The notes: generated by a model not told the origin, from the sequence alone. DNA of 13,370 nucleotides from an uncultured Amaricoccus sp. (GCF_937858865.1 NZ_CALLYO010000075.1:1-13370); one strand, 5' to 3'. Shown: positions 1 to 7,797, numbered from the stretch's first letter. Translations and numbers: made by a program.

Positions 1-392
1 ACCAGGTCGGCGAACTCACCCGACGCGTGCGAGAACTCGAGGCCGCCCTCGCCGCCGAGCCGGACGAGGCGCTGACCGCCCGCCTCCGCCGCGACCAGCG
101 CTACTGGAGCCTCCGCCGCGCCACCGCCCGGCTGACCCAGCCCGACCCGGCCGACCCGGCGGTCCAGTTCGGCAGCCGCGTCACCTACCGCAGCGAGGAC
201 GGCGCCGAGCGCAGCATCGTCATCACCGGCGAGGACGAGGCCGACCCGCCGGCCGGCCGCATCCCCTGGCCCGCCCCGGTCGCCCGCGCCCTCCTCGGCG
301 CGACCACCGGCCAGACCGTCACCCTCACCCTGCGCGGCGCGCCGGTCGAGCTCGAGGTCCTCGCCGTCGACATCCCCGCCGACGAGCCCTGA
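1..392 (+). CDS. GreA/GreB-family transcription elongation factor, 5'-truncated by window edge
   Basis: This is the 3' part of a transcript-cleavage/elongation factor that acts in the RNA polymerase secondary channel. The frame is open to the window edge, with the first whole codon at 3. A GTG at 27 exists, but the coding-like sequence upstream (QVGELTRRV...) suggests the true start lies outside. The visible N-terminal part is rich in Arg, Glu and Leu and fits the second helix of the Gre coiled coil. It is followed by the FKBP-like C-terminal domain: FGSRVTY, then SIVITGEDEADP, then the family hallmark GRIPWPAPVARALLGA and a final beta strand ELEVLAVD. The RDQRYWSLRRA segment and the hallmark resemble GreB more than GreA. 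The acidic tip of the coiled coil, which decides cleavage activity, is outside the window. It ends with TGA and converges on dxs. Family assignment is firm; the subtype is not. Confidence 0.85.
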   Translation, partial: QVGELTRRVRELEAALAAEPDEALTARLRRDQRYWSLRRATARLTQPDPADPAVQFGSRVTYRSEDGAERSIVITGEDEADPPAGRIPWPAPVARALLGATTGQTVTLTLRGAPVELEVLAVDIPADEP

Positions 393-441
393 GCGCAAGC
401 GCAACCGGCGAAGAAAAGGCATCCCCCTCCCCAACCGTCCC

Positions 442-464
442 GCCCGGGGCCCCTGGCCCCGGGC
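442..464. terminator. GC-rich hairpin between convergent gre and dxs
   Basis: A perfect 10-bp inverted repeat (GCCCGGGGCC / GGCCCCGGGC) with a 3-nt loop lies in the 149-bp gap between two convergent genes. It is read as a hairpin on both strands, so it could end both transcripts. No T-tract follows directly on either strand. On the minus strand a short T-rich patch (CCTTTTCTT) comes only about 24 nt later, so it is not a textbook intrinsic terminator. Confidence 0.45.
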
Positions 465-483
465 AGCGCCCGCCCCGCCCCCA

Positions 484-504
484 GGCGGGCGCTTCTCGCC
501 CGCC
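484..504. terminator. Second GC-rich hairpin downstream of dxs
   Basis: An 8-bp perfect inverted repeat (GGCGGGCG / CGCCCGCC) with a 5-nt loop (CTTCT) lies 37 bp past the dxs stop on the minus strand. With the neighbouring hairpin it makes a two-hairpin block between convergent genes. There is no T-tract, so its role as a terminator is inferred from position and symmetry only. Confidence 0.4.
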
Positions 505-541
505 GGGTCGGGCGCCGCCCTCAACTCTCTGGAGCGACGGA

Positions 542-2464
542 TCAGGCCCGCCGCGCCCCGATCTGCCCGAGATCGAGCAGCGCCAGCACCTTCGCCTCGA
601 TGTCGCCCGCGTTCATCGCCGCGACCGCATACATCTTCTCGGGCGAATCCTGCTGGATGAAGCTGTCCGGCAGCACCATCGAGCGGAAGCGGAAGCCCCG
701 GTCGAACACCCCCTCCTCGGCGAGGAGCTGCGCCACATGGCTGCCGAACCCGCCGACCGACCCTTCCTCGATGGTGACGAGCGCCTCGTGCCGCGCCGCG
801 AGATCGAGGATCAGCGCGCGGTCGAGCGGCTTGGCGAAGCGCGCGTCCGCCACCGTCGGCCGGATGCCGCGCGCCCCGAGCGACTCGGCCGCCTTCAGGC
901 ACTCGGCGAGCCGCGCCCCGAAGGAAAGGATCGCAACCCGCTGGCCTTCCCGGACGATCCGCCCCCGCCCGATCTCGAGCGGCACCCCCCGCTCGGGCAG
1001 CTCCACGCCGACGCCCTCGCCGCGCGGAAAGCGGAAGGCGCTCGGCCGGTCGTCGATCGCCGCCGCCGTCGCCACCATGTGCACGAGCTCCGCCTCGTCG
1101 GCCGCGGCCATCACCACGAAGTCCGGCAGGCAGGCGAGAAAGGCGACGTCGAACGCCCCGGCATGCGTCGGCCCGTCCGCGCCGACCAGCCCCGCCCGGT
1201 CGATCGCGAAGCGCACCGGCAGCCGCTGGATCGCCACGTCGTGCACCACCTGGTCGTAGCCGCGCTGCAGGAAGGTCGAGTAGATGGCGCAGAAGGGCTT
1301 CATCCCCGCCGCCGCCATGCCGGCGCAGAAGGTCACCGCATGCTGCTCGGCGATCCCGACGTCGAAGCAGCGCCGCGGAAACCGCTCGGCGAAGAGGTTC
1401 AGCCCGGTCCCGTCCGGCATCGCCGCCGTCACCGCCACGATCCGCTCGTCCCGCTCCGCCTCGCGGATGAGGGATTGCGCGAAGACCTTGGTGTAGGATG
1501 GCGCGTTCGAAGGCTTCTTCTCCTGCGCCCCCGTCACCACGTCGAACCGGGCGACCCCGTGGTACTTGTCCTCCGACGCCTCCGCCGGCGCATACCCCTT
1601 GCCCTTCCGGGTCAGCGCATGGATCAGCACCGGCCCGTCCGCCCGCGCCTTCACCGTGCGCAGGATCGCGACCAGCTGGCTCATGTCGTGCCCGTCGATC
1701 GGCCCGACGTAGGAGAAGCCCAGCTCCTCGAACAGCGTCCCGCCGATCGCCAGCCCCTTGACCAGCTCGTGCGCCCGCCGCGCGCCCTCGCGGAACGGCC
1801 CCGGCAGCAGGCTCACCGCCCCCTTCGCCGCCGCCCGCAGGTCCTGGAACGGCTCCCCGGCATAGAGCCGCGACAGATAGCGCGACATCGCCCCCACGGG
1901 GGGCGCGATCGACATCTCGTTGTCGTTCAGGATCACGAACAGCCGCTTGTCGAGATGCCCGGCATTGTTCATCGCCTCGTAGGCCATGCCCGCCGACATC
2001 GCCCCGTCGCCGATCACCGCGACGACGTCGCCGACGTCCGGCGCGCCCAGATCGCGCGCCACCGCGAACCCCAGCCCGGCCGAGATCGAGGTCGAGGAAT
2101 GCGCCGCCCCGAACGGGTCGTAGACGCTCTCCGCCCGCCGGGTGAACCCCGACAGCCCCCCGCCCGCCCGCAGCGTGCGGATGCGCTCGCGCCGCCCGGT
2201 CAGGATCTTGTGCGGATAGCACTGGTGGCCAACGTCCCAGATCAGCTTGTCGGTCGGGGTGTTGAAGACGGCATGGATCGCCACCGTCAGCTCCACCACC
2301 CCGAGCCCGGCGCCGAGGTGCCCGCCGGTCACGCTCACCGCCGAGATCGTCTCGGCGCGCAGCTCGTCGGCCACCTGCCGCAGGTCCGCCACCGACAGGC
2401 CGCGCAGATCCGCCGGCAGATGGATGCGGTCGAGCATCGGCGTCCGCGGTCGCCCGTCGCTCAT
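542..2464 (-). CDS. dxs: 1-deoxy-D-xylulose-5-phosphate synthase
   Basis: Dxs is a cytoplasmic TPP enzyme that condenses pyruvate with glyceraldehyde 3-phosphate to make DXP, the first step of the MEP isoprenoid pathway and a precursor for thiamine and pyridoxal. The product is 640 aa, the normal family length. Visible motifs are [14 protein letters not shown] (His49), the TPP/Mg signature [18 protein letters not shown] with Asp153 to Asn182, PIDGHD, the catalytic Glu373 in [24 protein letters not shown] (His434), and a C-terminal transketolase domain with [12 protein letters not shown]. The ATG at 2464 is chosen because it begins the family-typical N-terminus, has a GGGAGGGG ribosome site, and overlaps the ispA stop as ATGA. 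A longer open frame runs to about 3121 but is only the shadow of ispA. It is the last gene of a five-gene operon, directly after the enzyme that uses the pathway's products. Confidence 0.98.
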   Translation of the reverse strand: MSDGRPRTPMLDRIHLPADLRGLSVADLRQVADELRAETISAVSVTGGHLGAGLGVVELTVAIHAVFNTPTDKLIWDVGHQCYPHKILTGRRERIRTLRAGGGLSGFTRRAESVYDPFGAAHSSTSISAGLGFAVARDLGAPDVGDVVAVIGDGAMSAGMAYEAMNNAGHLDKRLFVILNDNEMSIAPPVGAMSRYLSRLYAGEPFQDLRAAAKGAVSLLPGPFREGARRAHELVKGLAIGGTLFEELGFSYVGPIDGHDMSQLVAILRTVKARADGPVLIHALTRKGKGYAPAEASEDKYHGVARFDVVTGAQEKKPSNAPSYTKVFAQSLIREAERDERIVAVTAAMPDGTGLNLFAERFPRRCFDVGIAEQHAVTFCAGMAAAGMKPFCAIYSTFLQRGYDQVVHDVAIQRLPVRFAIDRAGLVGADGPTHAGAFDVAFLACLPDFVVMAAADEAELVHMVATAAAIDDRPSAFRFPRGEGVGVELPERGVPLEIGRGRIVREGQRVAILSFGARLAECLKAAESLGARGIRPTVADARFAKPLDRALILDLAARHEALVTIEEGSVGGFGSHVAQLLAEEGVFDRGFRFRSMVLPDSFIQQDSPEKMYAVAAMNAGDIEAKVLALLDLGQIGARRA

Positions 2465-3345
2465 CGTCCCCTCCCGAGCACGAAGCGCGCCGCCGCGCGC
2501 AGGTTCGCCGCCGCCGAGCCGTAGGCGGCGAGGCTCTCCTCCGCCGCCTCGACCAGCTCGCGCGCCCGCCGCTCCGCCGCCTCCGCGCCCATCAGCGCGA
2601 CGAAGGTCGCCTTGCCGCGCCCCTCGTCCTTCCTCAGCCGCTTGCCCGCCGCCTCCGCGTCGCCCCCGACGTCGAGCAGGTCGTCGGCGATCTGGAACGC
2701 CAGCCCGAAGGCCTGGGCATAATGCCGCAGCGGCTCGGGATCCTGCCGCCCGAGGATCGCCCCCGATTCCGCCGCCCAGACGAAGAGCGCCCCGGTCTTC
2801 AGCGCCTGCAGCTCGGTGACGGCGGCGAGATCGAGCGGCGCCGGCGCCGTCTCGGCGGCGATGTCGATCGCCTGCCCGCCCACCATGCCGAGCGCGCCGG
2901 CCGCCTGCGCCAGCCGCAGCATCAGCCGCACCTGCAGCCGCGGCTCGATCCCGCCCTGCGGCGCCGCCAGCACCTCGAAGGCCAGCGCCTGCAGCGCGTC
3001 CCCGACCAGCACCGCCGTCGCCTCGTCCCACTTCACGTGCACCGTCGGCTGCCCGCGGCGCAGGTCGTCGTCGTCCATGCAGGGCAGGTCGTCGTGCACC
3101 AGGCTGTAGGCGTGGATGCACTCGACCGCCGCCGCGGTCCGGAGCGCCTGCCCCGGCGGCACGCGGAACATCGCCGCCGCCTCGACCGCCAGGAAGGCCC
3201 GGAGCCGCTTGCCCCCCGCCACCGCATGGCGCATCGCCGCGCCGAGCGTCGTGTCGCCGGGCGGCAGCAGGCCGTCCAGCGCCGCCTCGACGCGGGTCGC
3301 GTGCTGGCTCAGCACGGCGTGGAACTGGAGAAGGCCGGCGTCCAT
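2461..3345 (-). CDS. ispA: Farnesyl diphosphate synthase (trans-polyprenyl synthase, IspA type)
   Basis: IspA builds farnesyl diphosphate from DMAPP/GPP and IPP for quinone tails, undecaprenyl phosphate and similar products. The 294-aa product shows GGKRLR (residues 44-49, IPP binding), the first Asp-rich motif in [16 protein letters not shown] (Asp85, Asp86, Asp91) with the DDx4D spacing of bacterial short-chain synthases, KTGALF, and the second Asp-rich motif QIADDLLD (Asp221, Asp222, Asp225). The sequence [11 protein letters not shown] just before the first motif matches Escherichia coli-type IspA, favouring FPP over longer products. The ATG at 3345 is chosen because it gives the family N-terminus and lies 5 nt past the xseB stop. 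The open frame up to 3447 is out-of-frame xseB. There is no strong ribosome site, so translation is probably coupled to xseB. The TGA overlaps the dxs ATG. Confidence 0.96.
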   Translation of the reverse strand: MDAGLLQFHAVLSQHATRVEAALDGLLPPGDTTLGAAMRHAVAGGKRLRAFLAVEAAAMFRVPPGQALRTAAAVECIHAYSLVHDDLPCMDDDDLRRGQPTVHVKWDEATAVLVGDALQALAFEVLAAPQGGIEPRLQVRLMLRLAQAAGALGMVGGQAIDIAAETAPAPLDLAAVTELQALKTGALFVWAAESGAILGRQDPEPLRHYAQAFGLAFQIADDLLDVGGDAEAAGKRLRKDEGRGKATFVALMGAEAAERRARELVEAAEESLAAYGSAAANLRAAARFVLGRGR

Positions 3346-3350
3346 GCGGC

Positions 3351-3599
3351 TCAGGGGATCTCGACCGGCCGCGTCCTCACGCTGCCGTCGGGGGCCTGGG
3401 CGATCTCCGCCACCCGCGCCTCCGCCGCCTTCAGCCGCTCCTCGCAATGCGCGCGCAGCGCGGCGCCGCGGGCGTAGAGATCGATCGACTCCTCGAGCGC
3501 CACCTGCCCGCCTTCCAGCCGCGCCACCACCTCCTCGAGCTCGGCCAGCGCCGCCTCGAAGCTCATCTCCGCCACCGGCGGCGCGCCCGCCTCAGCCAT
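3351..3599 (-). CDS. xseB: Exodeoxyribonuclease VII small subunit
   Basis: XseB is the small helical subunit that assembles in several copies on XseA to form exonuclease VII, a single-strand DNA exonuclease. The product is 82 aa, the usual size, and contains the whole family signature [19 protein letters not shown] followed by [19 protein letters not shown] and a last helix [10 protein letters not shown]. The ATG at 3599 lies inside the last codons of the upstream deacetylase gene (8-bp overlap), with GGAG about 9 nt ahead. The xseA partner is not in this window, which is normal. Placement between a deacetylase-family gene and ispA-dxs is a recurring arrangement in alphaproteobacteria (from memory). 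Confidence 0.95.
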   Translation of the reverse strand: MAEAGAPPVAEMSFEAALAELEEVVARLEGGQVALEESIDLYARGAALRAHCEERLKAAEARVAEIAQAPDGSVRTRPVEIP

Positions 3600-4530
3600 A
3601 TGCCCGCTCCATCAGCACCTTCACATGCGCCGCCGCCGACGCCGCGAGCGCGCTCAGATCATATCCTCCCTCGAGAGTCGAGACGATCCTGCCCCCGCAC
3701 ATCCGGTTCGCCAGCTCGCAGAGCCGCTCCGTCACCCAGGCGAAATCCGCCTCGACGAGCTGCAGGTTCGCCAGCGGGTCGCGCGCATGCGCATCGAACC
3801 CGGCCGAGATCAGGATCATCTCCGGCGCATGCGCCTCGATCGCCGGCAGCACGCGGCCGAGCAGGCCCGCCCGGAACGCCCCGCCGCCCGCCCCCGCCGG
3901 CAGCGGCACGTTGACGATCTGCCCGAAGGCGCCGGTCTCGTCGCGCGCGCCCGTCCCGGGATAGAGCGGCATCTGGTGGGTCGAGGCGAAGCAGATGCGC
4001 GCATCGTCCCAGACCAGGTCCTGCGTCCCGTTGCCGTGGTGCACGTCGAAGTCGACGATCGCCACCCGCTCGAGCCCGTGCGCCTCGAGCGCATGCCGCG
4101 CCCCGATCACCACGTTGCCGAAGAAGCAGAAGCCCATCGCCGTCGCCGTCTCGGCATGATGCCCGGGCGGGCGCACTGCGCAGAAGGCGTTCCTGACCTC
4201 CCCCGCCATCACCATGTCGACCGCCCGCACCACCGCCCCCGCCGCCCGCCGCGCCGCGGTCAGCGTGCCCGGGCAGAGGAAGGTGTCGCCGTCGATCGTC
4301 GCGAAGCCGCGCGCCGGCGCCACCGCCTCGAGCCGCGCGAGATGCTTGGCCGGATGCGCCCTGAGGATCGCCGCATCCTCGGCCAGCGGCGCCTCCACCC
4401 GCACCAGGTTGGCGAAAGGCTCCGCCTCCAGCGCGCCGAGGATCGCCTGCAGCCGCGCCACCTGCTCGGGATGCCCGGGCGGGTTGACGTGGCCGAGGCA
4501 GTCCGAATGCGTGATCAGAGCCGTCGTCAT
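3592..4530 (-). CDS. Histone-deacetylase-family zinc amidohydrolase (HdaH/AcuC-like)
   Basis: This is a 312-aa single-domain member of the arginase/deacetylase fold that hydrolyses N-acetylated amines. In bacteria the substrates are acetyl-lysine proteins or acetylpolyamines, and which one applies here cannot be told. All active-site elements are present: the start HPEQVARL; the His dyad in RPPGHHAE (His124, His125); zinc ligands Asp162 and His164 in DFDVHHGNGTQ; STHQMPLYPGTG; the third ligand Asp246 in SAGFDAHARDPLA; and the transition-state Tyr290 in LEGGYD. The ATG at 4530 lies 3 nt past the stop of the DUF2585 gene, and the 3' end overlaps xseB by 8 bp. It is therefore translated from the same transcript as the isoprenoid genes. 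No signal peptide is seen, so it is probably cytoplasmic. Confidence 0.95.
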   Translation of the reverse strand: MTTALITHSDCLGHVNPPGHPEQVARLQAILGALEAEPFANLVRVEAPLAEDAAILRAHPAKHLARLEAVAPARGFATIDGDTFLCPGTLTAARRAAGAVVRAVDMVMAGEVRNAFCAVRPPGHHAETATAMGFCFFGNVVIGARHALEAHGLERVAIVDFDVHHGNGTQDLVWDDARICFASTHQMPLYPGTGARDETGAFGQIVNVPLPAGAGGGAFRAGLLGRVLPAIEAHAPEMILISAGFDAHARDPLANLQLVEADFAWVTERLCELANRMCGGRIVSTLEGGYDLSALAASAAAHVKVLMERAYG

Positions 4531-4533
4531 CGC

Positions 4534-5097
4534 TCACCCGCCCCCCTGCCAGGCCCGCACCGCCTCGAGCGGCCAGACGAGCATCAGCACGTTCAGCACC
4601 AGCCCGTCGCGGATCAGGACCGTCGTCAGCACCTCGAACCCCACCGCGATCGTGACCGTCAGCCACACCGGCAGCCAGGCCGCCAGCAGGAACCCGATCA
4701 CCATGGTCAGGATGTCCGCGACCGAGTTCAGCACGCTGTCGCCGTAATAGTCGAGCGAGATCGTCACCGCCCGGTAGCGGTCGATGATGACGGGGCTGTT
4801 CTCCAGCACCTCCCAGGCCACCTCGACCACGACCGCCGCCAGGAGCCGCCACCCGAGCGGCGCCTTCGGCGCCACGAGCCAGGCCAGCCAGTAGAAGACG
4901 AAGCCGTGGATCAGGTGCGAGGGGGTGTACCAGTCCGAGAGGTGCTGCGAGTTCCCCGGACTCATCACCTCCCCTTCCCAGAGCTTCACATAGCCGCAGG
5001 TGCAGATCGGCACCCGCCCCATGGCGAGCAGCACGCCCGCCGCGGCGAGGACCACCCCCGCCGCCAGCCAGTAGGGCAACGCCCGCTTCGCCCGCAT
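4534..5097 (-). CDS. DUF2585 (UPF0314) multi-pass membrane protein
   Basis: This 187-aa inner-membrane protein of unknown function matches the UPF0314/DUF2585 family as I remember it. It has an N-terminal helix (about 7-27), a conserved loop GRVPICTCGYVKLW then SQHLSDWYTPSHLIHG, a further helix pair (about 60-97), the family core EVAWEVLENSPVIIDRYR (94-109), SLDYYGDSVLNSVADI, and two to three further hydrophobic segments to about 180. Conserved His, Cys, Asp and Tyr residues between helices suggest a periplasm-facing site, but no reaction is known. The ATG at 5097 has a GAAGAGG ribosome site. It is the first gene of the operon with the deacetylase, xseB, ispA and dxs, which suggests but does not prove a link to envelope or isoprenoid lipid metabolism. 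Confidence 0.9.
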   Translation of the reverse strand: MRAKRALPYWLAAGVVLAAAGVLLAMGRVPICTCGYVKLWEGEVMSPGNSQHLSDWYTPSHLIHGFVFYWLAWLVAPKAPLGWRLLAAVVVEVAWEVLENSPVIIDRYRAVTISLDYYGDSVLNSVADILTMVIGFLLAAWLPVWLTVTIAVGFEVLTTVLIRDGLVLNVLMLVWPLEAVRAWQGGG

Positions 5098-5126
5098 GCC
5101 CGCGCCTCTTCCCGAAAAGGTCCCCC

Positions 5127-5154
5127 ACTATCCGCCTTCCCGCCCCCCGCGCAA
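5127..5154 (-). promoter_or_regulatory. Candidate sigma-70-type promoter of the five-gene operon
   Basis: Read on the minus strand, TTGCGC (5154-5149) and GATAGT (5132-5127) are separated by 16 nt. This would start transcription near 5120, ahead of the DUF2585 ATG at 5097. It is the only hexamer pair I found upstream of the operon. The match to consensus is moderate and the call is inferred. Confidence 0.4.
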
Positions 5155-5191
5155 CCGCCGCGCTCCACCCTCACTCCACCCTCTCGGCCCA

Positions 5192-5219
5192 TTGACTGTT
5201 GCCCGCACCCGGCCAAGAT
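5192..5219 (+). promoter_or_regulatory. Candidate promoter of the FAH-like gene
   Basis: TTGACT (5192-5197) is followed after 16 nt by CAAGAT (5214-5219). The predicted start near 5227 is followed by an excellent ribosome site GGAGGT (5231-5236) 8 nt before the ATG at 5245. The intact expression signals are notable because the gene behind them looks broken. Confidence 0.45.
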
Positions 5220-5244
5220 GCACCCGACCCGGAGGTGCCGCCCG

Positions 5245-5915
5245 ATGAAGCTCGCAACCCTGCGCGACCGCGCGCGCGACGGCCGGCTCGTCGTGGTCTC
5301 CCGCGACCTCACCCTCTGCTCCGACGTGCGCCACCTCGCGCCGACGCTGCAGGCCGCCCTCGACGCGTGGGACGAGGTCGCCCCCGCCCTCGCCCTCGTC
5401 GCCCGCGGCGTCGCGACCGGCGGCCAGCCGGTCGGCCGCTTCCACGAGCGCGACGCCCTCTCGCCCCTCCCCCGCGCCTACCAGCGCGCCGACCCTGACG
5501 GCCGCCACGGCGCCCGCCACTTCGCCCCGCCGCGCGCGCCGGCCACGGGCCCCGCCACCGTCGCCCTCGCCGCCCTGACCGGCGACCTGCCGCCGCCGGC
5601 GCCCCCATCCGCCTCCTCCTCCTGGCGAGCCGCACCGCGGAGGCGACTGCCCTCTCCCCCGCCGCCGTCACCCCCGACGAGATCGGCCCCGGCCCCCTCG
5701 CCCTCGAGATCGCCGGCGCCACCGCCGCCGAGATCACGGCACCGCCCGACCTCGCCGCCGCCGTCGCCCTCGCCGCCCGCGACCGCCCGCTCGTCGCCGG
5801 CTGCCTCGTCATGGGCCCGCCCCTCCTCGAGCTCGACGGCCCCCGGCGCATCGAGCTCCGCGACCCGGCCGGCACCACCCTCTTCGGCGCCATCGACCAG
5901 ACCCCGGAGGGCTGA
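5245..5915 (+). pseudogene. Fumarylacetoacetate hydrolase-family gene, core-deleted and frameshifted
   Basis: The N-terminus MKLATLRDRARDGRLVVVSR followed by LAPTLQAALDAW and ALSPLPRAYQRAD is typical of the long bacterial FAH-family hydrolases. The expected central part, with the metal-binding Glu/Glu/Asp residues, is missing: PLPRAYQRAD runs within about 25 residues to ALAALTGDLPPPAP. At a run of five Cs (5602-5606) the homology then jumps to another frame: IRLLLLASRTAEA, SPAAVTPDEIG, LVAGCLVMGPP and a normal C-terminal end GTTLFGAIDQTPEG, stop at 5913. One extra C in the run would restore a single frame of about 223 aa against roughly 330 for the family. Both halves keep strong GC-rich third positions, so the shift is recent, a sequencing error, or recoded. 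Even repaired, it could not be an active hydrolase by family rules. The DinB gene follows 8 nt later. Confidence 0.75.
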
Positions 5916-5923
5916 GCGGGGGG

Positions 5924-6460
5924 ATGACCAACCGCCTCCTCGCGCATTTCTCCGCCATGGCCCGCAACAACGCCTGGGCCAACGACCGCCTCCTCGCCGC
6001 CTGCGCGCGCCTCGACGCCGCCGCCTTCGCCGCCCCGCGCACCGGCTTCTTCCCCTCGCTGCGCCTGACGCTCAACCACCTGCACGCCGTCGACCTCTAC
6101 TACCTCGACGCCCTGGAGGAGACCGGCCGCGGCCTCGCCGCCTTCGACCCCGAGCCCGACTTCGCCCTGCCGGCCGAGCTCCGCGCCGCCCAGGCCGCCG
6201 CCGACCGCCGCCTCACCGCCTTCTGCGACCGCCTGCGCCCGGCCGACCTCGACCGCCGCGTCCCCACCGACCGCGGCGACGAGGGGCTGGTCCCGGAGCG
6301 GATCGAGGCCCTCCTCGCCCACCTCTTCCAGCACCAGATCCACCACCGCGGCCAGGCCCACGCCATGCTCGCCGGCACCCCGGTCCCGCCACCCCAGCTC
6401 GACGAATTCTTCCTCGACTACGACCGGCGCCGAGCGGCCGGATTCCTAACGCCAGGTTAA
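5924..6460 (+). CDS. DinB-fold (DinB/YfiT-like) putative metal-dependent protein
   Basis: This 178-aa cytoplasmic four-helix-bundle protein of the DinB superfamily has members that are divalent-metal proteins, often thiol-dependent transferases or stress-induced proteins. The reaction here is unknown. The N-terminus LLAHFSAMARNNAWANDRLL, the motif LRLTLNHLHAVDLYYLDAL and the C-terminal HLFQHQIHHRGQAHAML are characteristic. Likely metal ligands are His52, His137 and His141. The end, PPPQLDEFFLDYD, also recurs in this subfamily. The ATG at 5924 has a purine tract GCGGGGGG immediately upstream and follows the stop of the FAH-like gene by 8 nt, so the two are probably co-transcribed from the promoter near 5192. 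It ends with TAA at the edge of an AT-rich gap. Confidence 0.9.
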   Translation: MTNRLLAHFSAMARNNAWANDRLLAACARLDAAAFAAPRTGFFPSLRLTLNHLHAVDLYYLDALEETGRGLAAFDPEPDFALPAELRAAQAAADRRLTAFCDRLRPADLDRRVPTDRGDEGLVPERIEALLAHLFQHQIHHRGQAHAMLAGTPVPPPQLDEFFLDYDRRRAAGFLTPG

Positions 6461-6515
6461 AGCGAAAAAATTATCGTTCTATATCAATCACTTCATCTAT
6501 GTTTCGCGCGCGAAA
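6461..6515. promoter_or_regulatory. AT-rich convergent gap with palindrome TTTCGCGCGCGAAA
   Basis: This 55-bp gap between DinB (+) and the MFS gene (-) is strikingly AT-rich at 6461-6500 compared with everything around it. It contains an A-run (6465-6470) and a perfect 14-bp palindrome (6502-6515) that abuts the MFS stop codon. On the minus strand the palindrome followed by a T6 run about 30 nt later could serve termination. The palindrome could instead be a protein-binding site. Function is inferred from position only. Confidence 0.35.
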
Positions 6516-7748
6516 TCAGCGCGAGCCCAGCGGCCGACGCGAGCGCACGGCCAGCCAGATGAGCGCGCCGCCGGCGGCGGCGAGCAGCGGCGCCATCGCC
6601 AGGTTCACCGCCGCCCAGCCCGCCACCGCGTCCCCGCCCGAGCAGTTCATCAGCCCGCCCGAGGCGAGCGAGGCCAGCGCGACCAGCCCGAAGACCGCGA
6701 AGTCGTTCATCCCCTGCACCCGCCCGCGCTCCTCCGGGGCGTGCGCCGCCGCCAGCATCGCCGTCGCGCCGATGAAGCCGAAGTTCCACCCGAGCCCGAG
6801 CAGCACCATCGCCAGGGTGAAATGCCCGAAGCTCACCCCGTCGAGCCCGACCAGCCCCGCCGCCGCCATGACGACGAGCCCCGCCGCGATCACCCGCTCC
6901 GCCCCGAAGCGGCCGATCAGCGCCCCGGTGAAGAAGGCCGGCGCGAACATCGCCAGCACATGCGCCGACACCACGTCCGCCGCCTGCGCCGTGCCGAAGC
7001 CGCAGCCCACCATGGCCAGCGGCGTCGAGGTCATCACGAGGTTCATCAGCGAATAGCTCACCATGCCGCAGATCATCGCCACCGCGATCCGCGGCGTCCG
7101 CACGAGCTCCCAGCGCGAGCGCGCCACCGGCGCATCCGCCGCCGGCGGCCTCGGCCGCGGGCTGTCGAGCAGCGCGAAGAGCCAGACCCCGGCCACGTTC
7201 AGCGCCGCCGCCGCCACGAAGGCCCCGGCGAAGGGCACCGGCGCCAGCGCGTCGGCCGTCAGCCGCACCAGCTGCGGCCCCACCACCGCCGAGGCGAGCC
7301 CCGCCCCCATGACATAGGAGATCGCCTTCGGCCGGAACCCCTCCTCCACCCCGTCGGTGGCGGCGAAGCGGTAGAAACCCTGCGCCGACATGTAGAGCCC
7401 GATGAGGAGCGACCCCAGCAGGAAGAGCCCGAACGACCCGCGGACGAGCGCATAGGCGCAGACGAGCGACCCCACCCCGCCCCCCGCCGCCCCGATCACG
7501 AACCCGAGCGACCGCCCGCGCCGCTGCATGAGGTCGGACAGGAACGGCGCCGACAGCATGCTCCCGGTGATGAGCAGCGTGATCGGCAGCGTCGCGAGGC
7601 ACTTGTTGGGCGCCAGCATCTGCCCGGCCAGCCCGCCGAGGATGAAGGTCACCGGCAGCTGCGAGCCGAGCACCACCTGCGCCGCGACCAGCACCCAGAC
7701 GTTGCGGCGGGCGCGCTCGGGCGCGATCTCGGGGCTGGCGGCACTCAT
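6516..7748 (-). CDS. Major facilitator superfamily transporter
   Basis: This 410-aa inner-membrane transporter has about twelve hydrophobic segments in two bundles, split by a Pro/Arg-rich cytoplasmic loop near residues 195-215. The MFS loop signature between helices 2 and 3 appears as SDLMQRRGRSLGF (71-83). Other notable stretches are YMSAQGFYRFAATDGV, RPKAISYVMGAGLASAVVGP and, in the C-half, GLGWNFGFIGATAML and ERGRVQGMNDFAVFGLVA. The pattern looks like the drug/solute:H+ antiporter-like group seen in alphaproteobacteria, but the substrate cannot be deduced. The ATG at 7748 has GGGAGG just upstream. It is divergent over 49 bp from the DNA glycosylase gene and convergent with DinB, so it is probably transcribed alone. 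Confidence 0.92.
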   Translation of the reverse strand: MSAASPEIAPERARRNVWVLVAAQVVLGSQLPVTFILGGLAGQMLAPNKCLATLPITLLITGSMLSAPFLSDLMQRRGRSLGFVIGAAGGGVGSLVCAYALVRGSFGLFLLGSLLIGLYMSAQGFYRFAATDGVEEGFRPKAISYVMGAGLASAVVGPQLVRLTADALAPVPFAGAFVAAAALNVAGVWLFALLDSPRPRPPAADAPVARSRWELVRTPRIAVAMICGMVSYSLMNLVMTSTPLAMVGCGFGTAQAADVVSAHVLAMFAPAFFTGALIGRFGAERVIAAGLVVMAAAGLVGLDGVSFGHFTLAMVLLGLGWNFGFIGATAMLAAAHAPEERGRVQGMNDFAVFGLVALASLASGGLMNCSGGDAVAGWAAVNLAMAPLLAAAGGALIWLAVRSRRPLGSR

Positions 7749-7781
7749 GGCCTCCCGCTTCTACCGTCGCCCGCCGCCGCG

Positions 7782-7789
7782 TGCTAGAG
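7782..7789 (+). promoter_or_regulatory. Candidate -10 element TGCTAGAG for a leaderless transcript
   Basis: TGCTAGAG ends 8 nt before the ATG at 7798, the distance at which transcription would start at or next to the A of the start codon. No ribosome site precedes that ATG. A -35 match (near 7759-7764) is poor. This resembles the -10 boxes of leaderless genes in high-GC bacteria, but is inferred from spacing. Confidence 0.4.
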
Positions 7790-7797
7790 CCGCCGGC

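Noticed and set aside
737..2524. 595-codon open frame on the plus strand opposite dxs
   Set aside because: It is the mirror of dxs caused by GC-rich third positions. It is Arg/Pro/His-rich, low in complexity and shows no family motif.
2465..3121. Long N-terminal extension of dxs suggesting a fusion
   Set aside because: The extension is Gly/Ala/Arg-rich frame-shifted ispA. The family-like Dxs start with a ribosome site is at 2464.
3625..7056. 1143-codon open frame on the plus strand
   Set aside because: Only the piece 5245-5606 (FAH-like N-terminus) looks like protein. The rest runs antisense to the operon or out of frame through DinB, with Arg/Pro-rich nonsense.
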